A stretch of 64,000 nucleotides of DNA from Mayamaea pseudoterrestris (GCA_027923505.1 BROI01000003.1:124001-188000), one strand, 5' to 3'; positions 1-10,652 are shown, counted from the stretch's first letter. Numbers and translations: made by a program. Notes: generated by a model not told the origin, from the sequence alone.

Positions 1-2233
1 CAGATAGTTCTGTGACTGCCTCTCGGCGGTGCCTCCATTTGCTCCGAAACGGTTGGAAATCTCAATGGTATCAACTGTTTGATCCGCTTGGAGGTCTTCA
101 AACTCTCCAAGCATCACTGTTAGTGGGCCTGAGAACCAGTCCAGGCGACCCTGAATTATCTTGCCGGCGCTCTCGTGATACCAGCTCGAATTGGTTCTCG
201 CGTTGACAATATGCGACTGCGGTGGAAGACTGGGATTAGCTTGTTCAATTTGCGACCCCCAATTTTGATCGACGCGAGCGATGGCCAGCACGACAAGTTT
301 ATCGTTTGGTCCAAAACCTTCCGAAATATCAATCGATCCAGCAAAAGGCTGACCAGCACTTCCGTCCTTGGAAAAGCGAGTTGTCCCTCGCGCATCCGTC
401 AATAGTTTGCCTTCTCTGAAGTAGCGTTGTAGGTCGTCAAAAGACGGTTGGGATAGACAATCCAGTAGCTCCAATGGGACATCATCCCATTTCGCATACC
501 ACAAGCGAGTCTCGTCAATTGTTAACGCACCGCCAACGTGCCAATTCAGAACAACCTTGCGACTGTTAAACGGAACCTTCACCGCACTTGTAATTTGGCA
601 AGACCGACCTTCTGGTCGCATTAGTGGAACAACGTCGTCGGAGAGCTCGAGTTCATTCACAGATGTGAATGCAACGTAAGGCTCGACAAACTCTGCGGCC
701 AGCAAGCTCAGGCGAATGTTCCGTGACACGTATCCGTTGCCCTTGGTGCCGTCACTGGCGCTGCGTCGCAGCAAGTTTTCGCTCGTACCCAACGTACTTT
801 GCGATGGAATCTTGTCGTTGCTCGATTCCACCAGCATGTTGAAGACCCGCAAGGTTGATGGTCCGTAGACAGTCTTTTCCTTTGGGTATCCACCAAACGT
901 TGTGGGCTCGCACTGCAGCATGCGGTCCGTATCCCAACTACCAGCGTACGCAAAGTCTTCCATACCTCCGCGCACAGGATATACCAAATCGTTCATGTTT
1001 CCATATTCGTATGGCTTGCTTTGCGCAAAACCTCCGCCATATCTGCTGTAGGCGGCAGCAATCTCGGATTGGGCCGCATCGTCGGGTGACATGTTGGGCT
1101 TTGTCCAGGATGGCGCGCCCCATTCGTATCCAATCACTTCCATGCCTGTAAAAACCAAAAATTTGAGATACGAATAGCTTGCCCATGTGTGGAGAATGAC
1201 TTGATTCATGCGTCATGGGCCGTTAACTTTGCGTCAAGGAAAAACATGATTTATGACACCATGTGTACTACTCACCACCATGAAACGTGAGCGACAACTG
1301 AAACATGTGACTCCGAAACACTTCGTTCAAGGTTCGCCCGGCAATCGTTTGCATGCACAACGTCGGATCGCGCAAATCGTACGGAAAGTCGCGGTTCGGA
1401 TCAATGTTTCCTTCCTCGCGTACTTTGCGAAAGTAGCCCAAGGCATTGGCCGTTGGAACAAACACGATGCGCCGGGTACTCAGAAGGCGCGCCAGCCACT
1501 TGAGATCGTAGTCAAGATAGCCGCGGTCGCTCCAATTCTGCCGACATTTTCTTGCAGCCTCCAATTCGTCCTTCCAATCGCGAATGCTTTCCTTCATCGA
1601 GGTGCGAGGGAGTGATTCACACTCTGCCGCGTCGAGCATTACTTGAGCCGCTTCCAAAACGGCCGTTGGTCCGACTTGTTCGTTGCCGTGGACTTCTCCG
1701 GACCATCTGTGCAAGTATTAAATAGACATGAATGAATGAGTGATGAGGGAGTGAATGAGAGAAAATTGTTGGAGTTTAAACAAGGTCTGACATTAACTCT
1801 CTTGACAAAGCCTTTCGTTAATCACTTACAATACCTCTGGTAATCTGTTGCTACTCTCACTATTCTCCGGATGTTTCACAAAGTCTTGCATCGTCACAAT
1901 GAAGTTGAGACAGCCGTCTCCGCCAAGGTCGTAGGGACAGTCGTTGCTTGAGCCGGCGCGCGGCAAGCCGAAGGCATCTTGCGCCGTGGTGACGCGGACA
2001 AAATCGGGATAGCGGCCGGCCCATTCGAGTAACGTTTTCGAAATTAATTGAGGTTCCCATAGAGAGTAGGTTTGTATGATTTTTGGTGTTGCTAATGAGT
2101 TTTCATTGCTGCCATCAAGACGTCGTCTCGTGAGCGAGTCATGGTGCAGGTTTGCATAGTTCAGTGCAGCAGCAGCTGCTGCTCCGCAAGTTAGAATTGC
2201 ATACGATATATACTTGTTTATTCTACTTGTCAT
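1..2233 (-). CDS. M14 zinc carboxypeptidase-like protein, 3' end outside window
   Basis: Three exons can be joined on the minus strand: 2233-1830, 1706-1276 and 1145 down to the window edge, with GT-AG introns at 1707-1829 and 1146-1275 that keep one frame. The product starts with a hydrophobic N-terminal segment (about residues 8-25), so it is probably secreted or membrane-anchored. Peptidase M14 hallmarks appear in order: HGNEQVGP with the first two zinc ligands (H, E), DPNRDFPYD in the place of the family NRNFP signature, TFHGG with the third ligand, GGMEDFAYAGSWD, and LVESSNDKIP with the candidate catalytic Glu. A beta-sandwich-like region follows (WHVGGALTIDET). The order fits the CPD/CPE-type subfamily, which trims C-terminal residues from peptides. 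The frame stays open to base 1, so the C-terminus is missing. The substrate is unknown; family assignment is firm. Confidence 0.85.
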
Positions 2234-2577
2234 ATCTCGATAGTAGCTTTCAAGTTGCTAGGCTATGGGCCTCGTTTGCTGTTGGAGCGGCTTTGTTCGT
2301 CATGGTCATTCATCGCCATCGGTCACATAGCTCAGCACCACTGAAAACTGTAAAAGATACCTGTCGTTGCGACACGTGCGCACCTTCCTCCGTTGACGTG
2401 ATGCTGATCATCAACCGTTTGGACCATGATGACAATCACTTGATGATCGTGCCATTTGAACGCGATACTTGTTGCGTCTTGATCAAATATTCACAAATAG
2501 CAGACTAATAGGCGTCCTGTCTCTGTCCATCCGCCATTGATTCGCTTTTTGTTGACGTGTCAAAAGATCATTTCAAT
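2234..2577. promoter_or_regulatory. divergent intergenic region, carboxypeptidase / DOT1-like
   Basis: This 344-bp stretch separates the start codons of two divergently transcribed genes and must hold both promoters. I see no strong TATA box or repeat in it. An open frame crossing it on the plus strand (2152-2508) overlaps the carboxypeptidase first exon and resembles nothing known, so it is not called. Confidence 0.4.
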
Positions 2578-5230
2578 ATGAAGCAATCCAAACTTTCATG
2601 CAGCTCCAAGCATCAGCAGTCGCCCGCTATGACGCTGACCAGACCCAAGGAATCGCGAAACCTGCATCACTACTTTCCCGCCATGCAGCAGCAGCAGCAG
2701 CGCTATAAGACGGAGCAGTCTCGCGCTTCGTCGCGCGCTGGCGTCGCCATGAATAATCAGAGGCAGCACCAGCAGCAAAGTGGCGCAAAAAGTATCGCCC
2801 ATGAATCATCTCACGTGGAGCGTCATGCTGCCCGCAATCAGCAACAACAACAACCAGTAAATCCCCAGCTAGTGATTGAAATCATAGACGATGACGACGA
2901 TGACGATGCGCCGCTCTATTGCTGGTCGCCAGCCAAAGCAACCAGCAAGCACGGTAATGAAGGCTTGAATGGCACTCATCACAATCATGGAGCCGTCGTC
3001 GAGCATCGTTCCGTGAAGAGTTCGAACAGCAATGGTCGTACACTAGCTGCTGCTGCTTCTGCCGCGCCTGCGAGTCATGAGCGACATACGCTTGCGATTG
3101 GCAGCAAACCGTCGCATTCGCCAGCCAAAACCCATCATGAAGAATTGCGTGACTTGAATGGCACTCACAACAGTCATGGAGCCGTCGCCGCGCATCGTTC
3201 CGCGCATCCTCCACCGAAGGGTCGCACACTTGCTGCTTCTGCCTCGTCTACGAGTCATGAGCGACGCACGCTTGCAACTGTCGGCAAGCAGTCGCATCTT
3301 GAATGGCACTCACAACAGTCATGGAGCCGTCGCCGCGCATCGTTCCGCGCATCCTCCACCGAAGGGTCGCACACTTGCTGCTTCTGCCTCGTCTACGAGT
3401 CATGAGCGACGCACGCTTGCAACTGTCGGCAAGCAGTCGCATACGCCAGCCAAAACCCATCATGAAGAATCGCGTGACTTGAATGGCGCTCACAACAATC
3501 ATGGAGCCGTCGTCGAGCATTGTTCCGTGAATGTACCAACCGGTAGCACGCATGCTGCTGCCGCGTCGGCGGCGAGTCATGAGCGACGCATGCTTGCGAC
3601 TGGCAGCAAACCGTCGCATCACAAAAGGTCGCCGTTTGCGCGGCGCAAGCGCGCCAATGACGTTTTTATGAAGACTGCTACTAGTAGCAGCGCCAGCAAG
3701 CGACAGCGTTTCAATGTGCATGCAAGTAAAGCGACTCGAAACGACGTGCCAAGCAATCAAAGTCCAGCTGCGGCAAACTACTTTACGTTGAGCGACAATG
3801 AGTCAGACGAGCAGACGGTACATGCCCAGCAGCAGTCGATCCAGCGTCAAGAGTTGCGAGACATTGAGCCAGCGGCGACTCAATATGCCGATTCGGCGCA
3901 ACGAAAGCCAGTTGTGAGTCAACAAGTCCAAAGGCCATTGGCATTAGCAGAGAAGCACCATGGTAGCAGGACGCACGGCAACCAAAAGCTGGGAGTGGCC
4001 GAATCAGATAGTCGAAACTCGCTGTCGGCAACGCATACATTGAATGCACGCGCACCACTGCCCGTGTTTGCAACCAACGCAATTCATGCGGACGGTATTC
4101 GTGCGACTGCGGGGCCACTTACTGCCGAGCAGCTGCAACAACAAGTCGCACACTTGCAGGAATTGCCGGAGCATGTAGACTCTGAGCTTTACACTCTGGA
4201 TGAGTTTATCACAATTGCTAAGGCAATGTGCCGCACGATAACAAACACCAAGGAAGTCAAAGAAAAGGATCCTTTGGTGGCGATTGAAAAGGGCATTTGC
4301 AGGAATGCCAATTACAACATTAAAGGTAACCGGGAGATTCAGCAGAAGGCGCAATATGGACGTGTCACTTTTCCCGCGATTGAGAAACTATTTCGCAAAG
4401 ATTACTTTCATCTCAAGCCGGATGACGTTTTTCTTGACTTGGGACATGGGATTAGGCTTCCTAGCTTTCAAGCTGCCTACACTGTAGGATGTGAGAGTCG
4501 AGGTATAGAATTGGATGATGATCGCTTCTTGGTAAGCCAGGTCTTTGAGGGGATGTTTAAAGATCAATTGCAGGCCATTCAGAATGAATGTTTGTTACAT
4601 CGTCAAGGCTTCTTACCGCCAACAGGCGGCAAGATGATTTTTAAACAGGGGTCACTGAGCGATTTTAAACAGGTTGATTTCTTGACCAACCAGGGTCGCG
4701 TTACAAAATGTCTTGTTAACAATTTTGATGGCGTTTTTGCGGATCGCTCAAAAAGTAAAGAAGGCGGATCCAAATACTGTTTGGATAATTTTGTTGCGGC
4801 ACTCTTTGCAAGAATGGATCCAGAGTCAATCATGATCACGCTTCATCCCCTCGATTTGGGTCGTTGCTGCATTGAAGCAGCAAAGCTTCGGCACCTGCAC
4901 CAACTAACATTTCAGCCAAATGCTTCGTTTTACGTCATGGAAGAATTAATACTGGGGCCACAAAAGGATACTGTTTCTTGGTCGTCTCATTCAACGGTCC
5001 CTCTCACTGTTTACAAATACACACGCAAGGGAGAAAGTACATTTGTATGCTGCAATGCCACCTGTGACAAGAGGAACGTACGTCAGCAGGCGACAGAAAT
5101 ACGAACATTGAAAGGGGGTTATCCGGATGAGACGACTCGTGAAGAGGATATGGTAATGGTTATCCGCTCCTGTGACTGCATGCAAAACATTCGGTCGATT
5201 CGTCAGCGGAAACCTCCCCGAATAAGTTAG
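2578..5230 (+). CDS. DOT1-like histone methyltransferase, frame interrupted by a tandem duplication
   Basis: The C-terminal half (about 4110-5050) matches the DOT1 (H3K79) methyltransferase fold: YGRVTFPAIEKLF, the motif I equivalent DLGHGIRLPSF, the acidic GIELDDDR that would bind the SAM ribose, and NNFDGVFAD matching the DOT1 NNF motif. The N-terminal half is low complexity: polyQ near 2686, an Asp run near 2888, and three tandem repeats of about 62 residues beginning NG(T/A)H. A Cys-containing tail follows (CCNATCDK, CDCMQN). The ATG at 2578 is used because an in-frame GTG at 2557 is the only earlier start. The frame from 2578 ends at 3405, while the DOT1 domain lies in another frame open from 3158 to 5230; the shift is caused by a perfect 145-bp duplication. 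With one copy counted the halves form a single frame of about 835 codons. It could be a real disabled allele, an assembly artefact or, less likely, a spliced gene. The last glycine of motif I is Arg. Confidence 0.72.
2961..3625 (+). repeat. diverged coding tandem repeats, about 62 residues per unit
   Basis: Three protein-level units can be aligned. Each begins NGTH or NGAH, continues xHGAVxxH, then an Ala/Ser-rich stretch, SHER(R/H)xLA and a (G)SKPSH or GKQSH motif; PAKTHHEE closes the first two. Units two and three are closer to each other than to the first. The 145-bp duplication lies inside unit two. His, Ala and Ser dominate, which suggests a disordered tail without a fold. Confidence 0.7.
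3153..3442 (+). repeat. perfect 145-bp tandem duplication in the DOT1-like gene
   Basis: Bases 3153-3297 and 3298-3442 are identical by eye over all 145 positions. Because 145 is not a multiple of three, the second copy moves the reading frame by one. The unit is a sub-segment of the longer 62-residue coding repeat and lacks its last 13 or so codons (PAKTHHEE-type segment), as expected from slippage or unequal exchange in a repeat array. Confidence 0.9.
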
Positions 5231-5338
5231 TCGACCCTGTATTTACCTAGATACACTCGATTGATTTGGCAGTGGGAGTCTATTTAACAGTGAAGTACTA
5301 GTCTGCATAGTTCTCTGATCATTATGTCGTAGTGACTT

Positions 5339-7294
5339 CTATTGTAACCTTATAATTCTATCGGATATTTCATTTCGAAACATGCAGTCAAAGACATCGG
5401 TGTTGTAGGTACGATACAGCTCCTCATCGTGCTCATAGGCATCGCAAACGGCGTTATTAGCGGGACAAAAGGTCACCTCGGTCAGCTTCACCGTAATGCT
5501 ATCGTCTGACTCGACTTGAAACATGACATCAACGCCGTAGATAGCACGTGAATGATGCTTTCCTTTTGACATTCCGGGAAAGGCTCGCGTCATGCCATTG
5601 AACAACTCTCGTATCATGTCATGGATCAAAGGAAGAATTGCCCCGTTCCAGTCAAATCCAGAATATTGTCTCCCTAATTCAGCAATAGTTTCAATATCAA
5701 CCGGCAATGTTTGCAAAGGGTCGCCGGTGCTTCGATGGTCTTTCGTTAACAAATGATTCGCTGTGAGAACAGACTCGAGGTCATAAAGATTTGATGCGAC
5801 GATAATCGAGTGTACTTTGTTAGCAATTCGAAAATAGACACGCTTGTGCATGTATAGCTTGGGTTTGTATGAAGCATCACAAAGCATGACTATACAGCGA
5901 CAATCCACTTTCCGGTCTTGATAGCAAACTGGCCGCTCAATATATCGCTGGACCACCCAACTCTGCGTTCCCGCATCCACTAGACGCAGTATATGAGCAG
6001 TGCTCCTCGTGATCAAGTGCCCCCTGCTTTGCGTGCCTCGAGCTGGCTTGACAATCCAAATTGGCGGTTCCTCTGATTGTCCCTGCGCCAAGACTGCGGC
6101 GCCAATGAACTCACCAAGATGAACATCCAAATCATACGTCTCAATGGACCAGCTTGGTCGTGGTAGTCCATGTTGATTCAAAACTTCACGAGCAAGATGG
6201 TCTTTCTGCACAAAAGCTCCCTCGTATGGAAACTGGTTGACGTAAAGTGATCGGGGAGCGTCCTCGAGAAAAGCATAAACCTTGGACATGACGGCGAACA
6301 CCGACTGATACGAGAAAATAATGTCCGCATCCTCCAGATTATCAACGAGCCGATACTTGGCAGGGTCGAGACCAGCTTTTTTGTGACTAAGTTCCATGGG
6401 ATCGTTCGTGTCAGTGTAGACGCGAAGGGCAGCGCTGGTTGTCTCAGCCTTTTCTTCCTCACTTGTCGAAACAACTGTGCGACTTGACATTGTGTTTGTA
6501 TCATTAGCATCAGCTGCTAGTTTCGCTTGTCGTTTCAAGTGATATTGGTGCGCAAACTCGGCATGCAGCAGCTTGGCCGTAGCGAGTGCTTTGCCTGGTG
6601 CCTGCAATCCAAGCAGGGCGGCGTATCGCACGTGGCGCGTCGCGTCGTTAGGACAGGAATGCTTTGGCACCAAATCCAACGTTGGCATGGCAGCTGCGCT
6701 GGAGTCCATGCCGGGCGAGAGATAGACGAGGGACGTTTCAATCACTTTGTCGCCCACGTGATATCGGAAAGGAAATGGCCCAGTCAAGTGTGCTTCCTCA
6801 TCGATTTCGCACTGCGGATAATACGGCGGAGCTGGAAGAGCCGCTCGGATGGAACCGTCATGTGATCGATACAAAATGACTCGAGACCATGTAGCAGGCT
6901 GTAGAATCGTATCAATAAGCGCTTTTCGGTCCAAAGTCGTGAATTCTCGTTCCGTGGCAGCAGCAGGGCTCGCCTTGTTTATCCAAACCTGCTCCTGAAG
7001 TGCCTTGAATACTGTTTGCATCGCTAGATCACTCAACTTATTCAAATCGATTAGCATACCCTTGTGACAGGAGATATCCCAGCTCATAACGTGAGGTACT
7101 ACAAACATTGCACCATACGGCGAGTCTGTCGCCGTTGCAGGCCGGCATTGCGTCAAGAGACGGTCCTGGTTGACTTCATCATTTTCATCTAGACAAAAGC
7201 ACTCTGTCAGTCTATCGTAGAGACTTTCAAAGAGCGCCTCGGGGATGTTCAAAGCATCGAGTTGGACTCGGTGAGTTCTAACAAAGGCCTCCAT
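5339..7294 (-). CDS. TTLL12: tubulin-tyrosine ligase-like protein 12 (TTLL12)
   Basis: One uninterrupted 651-codon frame, close to the usual length of TTLL12 (about 640 residues). The N-terminal half corresponds to the SET-like region peculiar to this family (PYGAMFVVPHVMSWD early on). The C-terminal half is a TTL ATP-grasp domain: WIVKPARGTQSRGH supplies the nucleotide-binding Lys, followed by VVQRYIERPV, a KVDCRC segment in the place of the family KFDLR, YGVDVMFQVE and KLTEVTFCPAN, where metal-binding residues normally sit. Family members act on tubulin tails or, for animal TTLL12, are inactive pseudo-enzymes that affect tubulin and histone modification; which applies here cannot be read. 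The gene overlaps nothing once the downstream divergent gene is started at its internal ATG. Confidence 0.85.
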   Translation of the reverse strand: MEAFVRTHRVQLDALNIPEALFESLYDRLTECFCLDENDEVNQDRLLTQCRPATATDSPYGAMFVVPHVMSWDISCHKGMLIDLNKLSDLAMQTVFKALQEQVWINKASPAAATEREFTTLDRKALIDTILQPATWSRVILYRSHDGSIRAALPAPPYYPQCEIDEEAHLTGPFPFRYHVGDKVIETSLVYLSPGMDSSAAAMPTLDLVPKHSCPNDATRHVRYAALLGLQAPGKALATAKLLHAEFAHQYHLKRQAKLAADANDTNTMSSRTVVSTSEEEKAETTSAALRVYTDTNDPMELSHKKAGLDPAKYRLVDNLEDADIIFSYQSVFAVMSKVYAFLEDAPRSLYVNQFPYEGAFVQKDHLAREVLNQHGLPRPSWSIETYDLDVHLGEFIGAAVLAQGQSEEPPIWIVKPARGTQSRGHLITRSTAHILRLVDAGTQSWVVQRYIERPVCYQDRKVDCRCIVMLCDASYKPKLYMHKRVYFRIANKVHSIIVASNLYDLESVLTANHLLTKDHRSTGDPLQTLPVDIETIAELGRQYSGFDWNGAILPLIHDMIRELFNGMTRAFPGMSKGKHHSRAIYGVDVMFQVESDDSITVKLTEVTFCPANNAVCDAYEHDEELYRTYNTDVFDCMFRNEISDRIIRLQ

Positions 7295-7543
7295 GGTGGT
7301 GGTTTGTGGGAACGCGAGTTTCGAATTTGTGTTTTCATTCGCGCTTACAGTCTTACTGTGACTGTCCGTTCAAAGCCCGCCCGGCTCGCCGTGGTTTCGA
7401 ATTGTGGCGCGAAACCGCGATGCGATCTGCCGCGTAACCATGGACGCAACACAATCTTGTCCTTGACGATCATCGAGCCCAAGCACTGCTCCCTCTTGCA
7501 AGTAACCAATTACTACAGTGGTCATCTCTCTTCATTCCTTGCC
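7295..7543. promoter_or_regulatory. divergent promoter region, TTLL12 / DUF7726 gene
   Basis: These 249 bp lie between the two divergent start codons. The plus-strand frame stays open upstream to 7262, but using that start would overlap TTLL12 coding DNA, and the extra residues look like untranslated sequence. No clear TATA element is seen. Confidence 0.4.
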
Positions 7544-8428
7544 ATGTCATCCATCTCTGAAGCCGCTTCTCGTCTCCTCGGCGACGCCTGGACCAAGCCG
7601 TCGGACCGCTCCTCGACTGAAACAGCATTGACCTCCACCTCCACCACTGCGTCATCCTTTGCCTCCGCCAATGACAATGGACCCGAAGAAAACGACTACT
7701 GGAACGATGACGACTGGGTTCCTGTCAACAAAAATGGAACGCAGCGCAGTCCCAATCAGATTCGCAACGAGTTTCAGCGCTACTTGGACAAGTGCGGCAT
7801 GACGCAGACAACAATTCTTTCTCGCATTGGCGTGAACAGTAACTCCTTTCGCAAATTTATGAACCCCAAGACGTACAAGAATCCATGGAGCGCCGTTGAG
7901 AATGGAACCTACTGGGCGGCGGCGCGTTTGCTGGAGGAGGAACGCATGAAACCAAAGGCGTCGTCGGCGACTGGTACCAAGCGCAAGGCGAACGACTCTG
8001 CTGGCGGCGCGGAAGCGAAAAAGAGCAAGGCCCAAGCCAAGTCGGATGCAATGGCGCTCATGCAGCGCATCATGGCGGTGGAGAATGTCAATGAGCGCGC
8101 CGTCTACGACAGCTGTCCAGAAGTCATTAAAAAGATTAAAACCTTCCTCGAAATGGACGGCGTCACCAAGAGCGACTTTTGCTCGTACTGTCTCGACGTA
8201 CAGCCGGCGCAGCTCAACAAGTTTCTCATGACCAAGCAGCAGGATGGAGCTGGTCAGGCGGTGTACCATCTCGCGTGGACATTCTTTGAGAAGAAACGCT
8301 TGTTGGACGGAGAACCCAAGAGCAAGGCTCGCATCAAGAATGAATCCGAGCATCCTCGTGGGTTTGACCTTGCGCGACCTCGCACACACATGTGGGTTTA
8401 CGTTGGTGCTAATGAACGACTTTTCTAA
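7544..8428 (+). CDS. protein with two DUF7726-like helical repeats
   Basis: The start at 7544 gives 294 residues. A Ser/Thr- and acid-rich N-terminal part is followed by two related units: the first contains IRNEFQRYLDKCGMTQ, then IGVNSNSFRKFMN and WAAARLLEEER; the second contains VIKKIKTFLEMDGVTKSDF, then QPAQLNKFLM and YHLAWTFFEKKR. This matches the DUF7726 pattern I know mainly from fungal proteins: an IR..I..FL helix, an IgVs..s..rF turn-helix and a final Y.aA..FF.KR. A Lys/Ala-rich linker (KRKANDS, KKSKAQAKS) separates them and could be a nuclear localisation signal. The fold recalls helix-turn-helix DNA-binding modules, so a chromatin or DNA-binding role is possible but only inferred. 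Confidence 0.68.
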   Translation: MSSISEAASRLLGDAWTKPSDRSSTETALTSTSTTASSFASANDNGPEENDYWNDDDWVPVNKNGTQRSPNQIRNEFQRYLDKCGMTQTTILSRIGVNSNSFRKFMNPKTYKNPWSAVENGTYWAAARLLEEERMKPKASSATGTKRKANDSAGGAEAKKSKAQAKSDAMALMQRIMAVENVNERAVYDSCPEVIKKIKTFLEMDGVTKSDFCSYCLDVQPAQLNKFLMTKQQDGAGQAVYHLAWTFFEKKRLLDGEPKSKARIKNESEHPRGFDLARPRTHMWVYVGANERLF

Positions 8429-8974
8429 GGTTTGTACCGATGCTTGAGCTTGTTCGAATTGGCTGGGATGGAGGTTCGTAGTTGCGTAATATTGGATAGT
8501 CTTTGTGTTTACATTTTCATTGTATCATGCTTTTCGTAGTCATGCCTCATCTACCGGTATGTTAACTTTGTTGAACGTAGCTACATGCAAGCTACTGAGG
8601 TCCACAGTCAGCTTACGAAGACTAACAACATTTCGATTGGATTGGGCTTGGTGCCTACGTACCAAAATACATTTTCAGAGAATTTCGGCTCTTTCGTGGC
8701 TACCAGTTTGCTCACTGATATTCCAATAGCTACGATACTGTATCCTGTTTGGCTTGCTAGTATGATATATACCGTACAAGAAGAAGTATTGTATGTTCCT
8801 AACAGGAGATGGCAGAATATGCAGCTAAATTCGGTACCGCAGCGACGAGAAATCTACGTCACACCGCGACTCAACAGCTTTTTGAAATTTTCGAATGCCT
8901 GGATGCCTCATTGGCCTGCATACTGCATACCGACTTGAAAACCATTGCATCGATGCTTCATAGCAAGGACGTCC
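8429..8974. other. intergenic, no gene seen
   Basis: This AT-richer stretch carries an open frame (8585-8938, 117 codons) of unlikely composition and no recognisable motif, which I do not call. The region presumably holds the 3' end of the upstream gene and the promoter of the GT47 gene. Confidence 0.4.
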
Positions 8975-10381
8975 ATGATGCAGGAGCCAATACTGAAAGA
9001 ATCTCGCCGACGGAAATATACTAGACGAGCGCTGCATACACTAGTCGTCTGCTGCATTGCTGGAGCATTGTTGTATCAAACCAGCTTTTCCGCCAAAACT
9101 GTGAAGGCCACCCTGCAGAACATTCACTTTTACGAAAACGACAAGTCTGGTCCACTACAAGGACTGATAGATGCAGTGTCGGATGTAAAACAACACGCTG
9201 CGAAGGATCTTTGGTTTCACATGCTGTCGATTCCAGAAACAACCGATTGGCTGATTGGCAACTACACGGACGAGGCGAAGAATTTTTACGCCACGACTTT
9301 GAACGAAAATGCCGCCGAGATTTGGCTACATCGCGGCTTTCTGAATGAAACAGACTTGGTCGACGATCCTTCAAACGCTGATGTGATACTGATTCCATCC
9401 TACCTGTTGCTGCATCGACACATTGGTGGTGCCGTCCAAAACAAGACGGTCGAACACATGGACATTTCAGCTCAACTGGGCAACCTGCTCGTCCGACGCA
9501 TTCAACCTTTCTTCAACAGCTCGCAGCATCGCATCGTGTTAATGTCAACGACGCAGAATCCCACGGAATCACGACGAATCGGAATCCACTCCGTCGTGGG
9601 GGCGCTGCGAGAAAACTTTGGCGGCGAAGCAGTCTACAGTCTTGGGTTCGAACGCAACTTTTTTTGGCATCCGGTGCATGCGAGCCAAGTGATTGTTATT
9701 CCATACGTTGTCAAGCCCACTAGTCTTTATACTGACCATGTGTTTGATTATGCAAAGCATGGCGTCTTTTACCGGGGTGACTACCGCAACAACGCAGTCC
9801 AATGGGCCGGATGCAATCGCAGCATGGTGCTTCCGCTATCAGATTATGGACAACAGTATCCAAACAACACGGAAGGCATCAATGTGCAGCTTGTCGCCAA
9901 GGGCGTGCGGCTATCTCAGGACGACTACAATACAATGGTGGAGCATTCCGAGTTTTGCCTGGCAGTGTGTGGCGATACGGTAACGAGTCGCAGTTTGGCA
10001 AGCTACATGGTGGCTGGATGCATTCCAGTGAGAATTGGATCAAGACTACGAGGGTACTGCGACGCACCTTGCCGGATCGGGTGGGGCTGGACCTTTACCA
10101 ATGGATCTTCTCATTTGCCGTATCCCTTCATGATTGATTGGAACAAATTTCCCGAAGTCGATGAGCAAAAGTTTACCATTGATCCAGTGCAAGAGCTTCG
10201 CGATATGCTGGACACTGTCACTGTGGAAGAGAGACATGAAATGCGTCGCATCATGCAGCGAGTGCATCGTGGCTTCATATATGGATGGGGCAATCCAGTC
10301 GACCCTCACAAATTTGGTGAGGCATTCGGCTTTATTCGTCAGTCGATCGTTGATCACTTGACGTATGCTCCACTAGGATGA
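8975..10381 (+). CDS. exostosin-family (GT47) glycosyltransferase
   Basis: The ATG at 8975 begins a 468-residue type II membrane protein: a short Lys/Arg-rich cytoplasmic tail (ESRRRKYTRR), a membrane anchor at about residues 19-38 and a lumenal domain with several N-x-S/T sites. The exostosin signature lies at about 327-352: FCLAVCGDTVTSRSLASYM then AGCIPVRIGS, matching the GDT..S.R...a...GCIPV core of GT47. Earlier family features are SNADVILIPSY and the GVFYRGDYR segment. GT47 enzymes add sugars to polysaccharides or glycoproteins in the Golgi; the donor and acceptor here are unknown. The frame also runs upstream to a TTG at 8945, but the ATG fits the anchor topology better. Confidence 0.85.
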   Translation: MMQEPILKESRRRKYTRRALHTLVVCCIAGALLYQTSFSAKTVKATLQNIHFYENDKSGPLQGLIDAVSDVKQHAAKDLWFHMLSIPETTDWLIGNYTDEAKNFYATTLNENAAEIWLHRGFLNETDLVDDPSNADVILIPSYLLLHRHIGGAVQNKTVEHMDISAQLGNLLVRRIQPFFNSSQHRIVLMSTTQNPTESRRIGIHSVVGALRENFGGEAVYSLGFERNFFWHPVHASQVIVIPYVVKPTSLYTDHVFDYAKHGVFYRGDYRNNAVQWAGCNRSMVLPLSDYGQQYPNNTEGINVQLVAKGVRLSQDDYNTMVEHSEFCLAVCGDTVTSRSLASYMVAGCIPVRIGSRLRGYCDAPCRIGWGWTFTNGSSHLPYPFMIDWNKFPEVDEQKFTIDPVQELRDMLDTVTVEERHEMRRIMQRVHRGFIYGWGNPVDPHKFGEAFGFIRQSIVDHLTYAPLG

Positions 10382-10652
10382 TTGGCAAAGTCATTGTCAA
10401 GCGCGGGATCATAAGATGATACAGAATATTGCCTGCGAAAGTGAATGGCCGTGGCTTTTAACAATTTGATTTCCATTATCCCTAGACGCGGACGCTAGCT
10501 TTGGGCAACATAATTTAGAAACGCGCTGTTTCCAATTACAAACTTAATTTACAATAAAGTATCCGTTTATCATCGACTATGTGTTTGAAGGCCATCCTTG
10601 TCGAATCTGTGTTTCCGTCTATCTTGAAAGAAAAAGTCAAAACCAGAAATTA
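10382..10652. other. convergent 3' intergenic region
   Basis: The region lies between two converging genes. It contains an AATAAA-like string near 10553 on the plus strand that could serve as a polyadenylation signal. No gene is seen. Confidence 0.4.

Noticed and set aside
2152-2508. Plus-strand 118-codon frame with a hydrophobic start
   Set aside because: It overlaps the first exon of the carboxypeptidase on the other strand and its remainder has no recognisable feature.
7652-8389. Minus-strand frame of 245 codons opposite the DUF7726 gene
   Set aside because: A shadow frame: composition is biased, no domain is seen, and the opposite strand has clear repeats.
8585-8938. Possible 117-codon gene upstream of the GT47 gene
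   Set aside because: No ATG-proximal context, signal or motif; it ends where the next gene begins and its composition looks non-coding.
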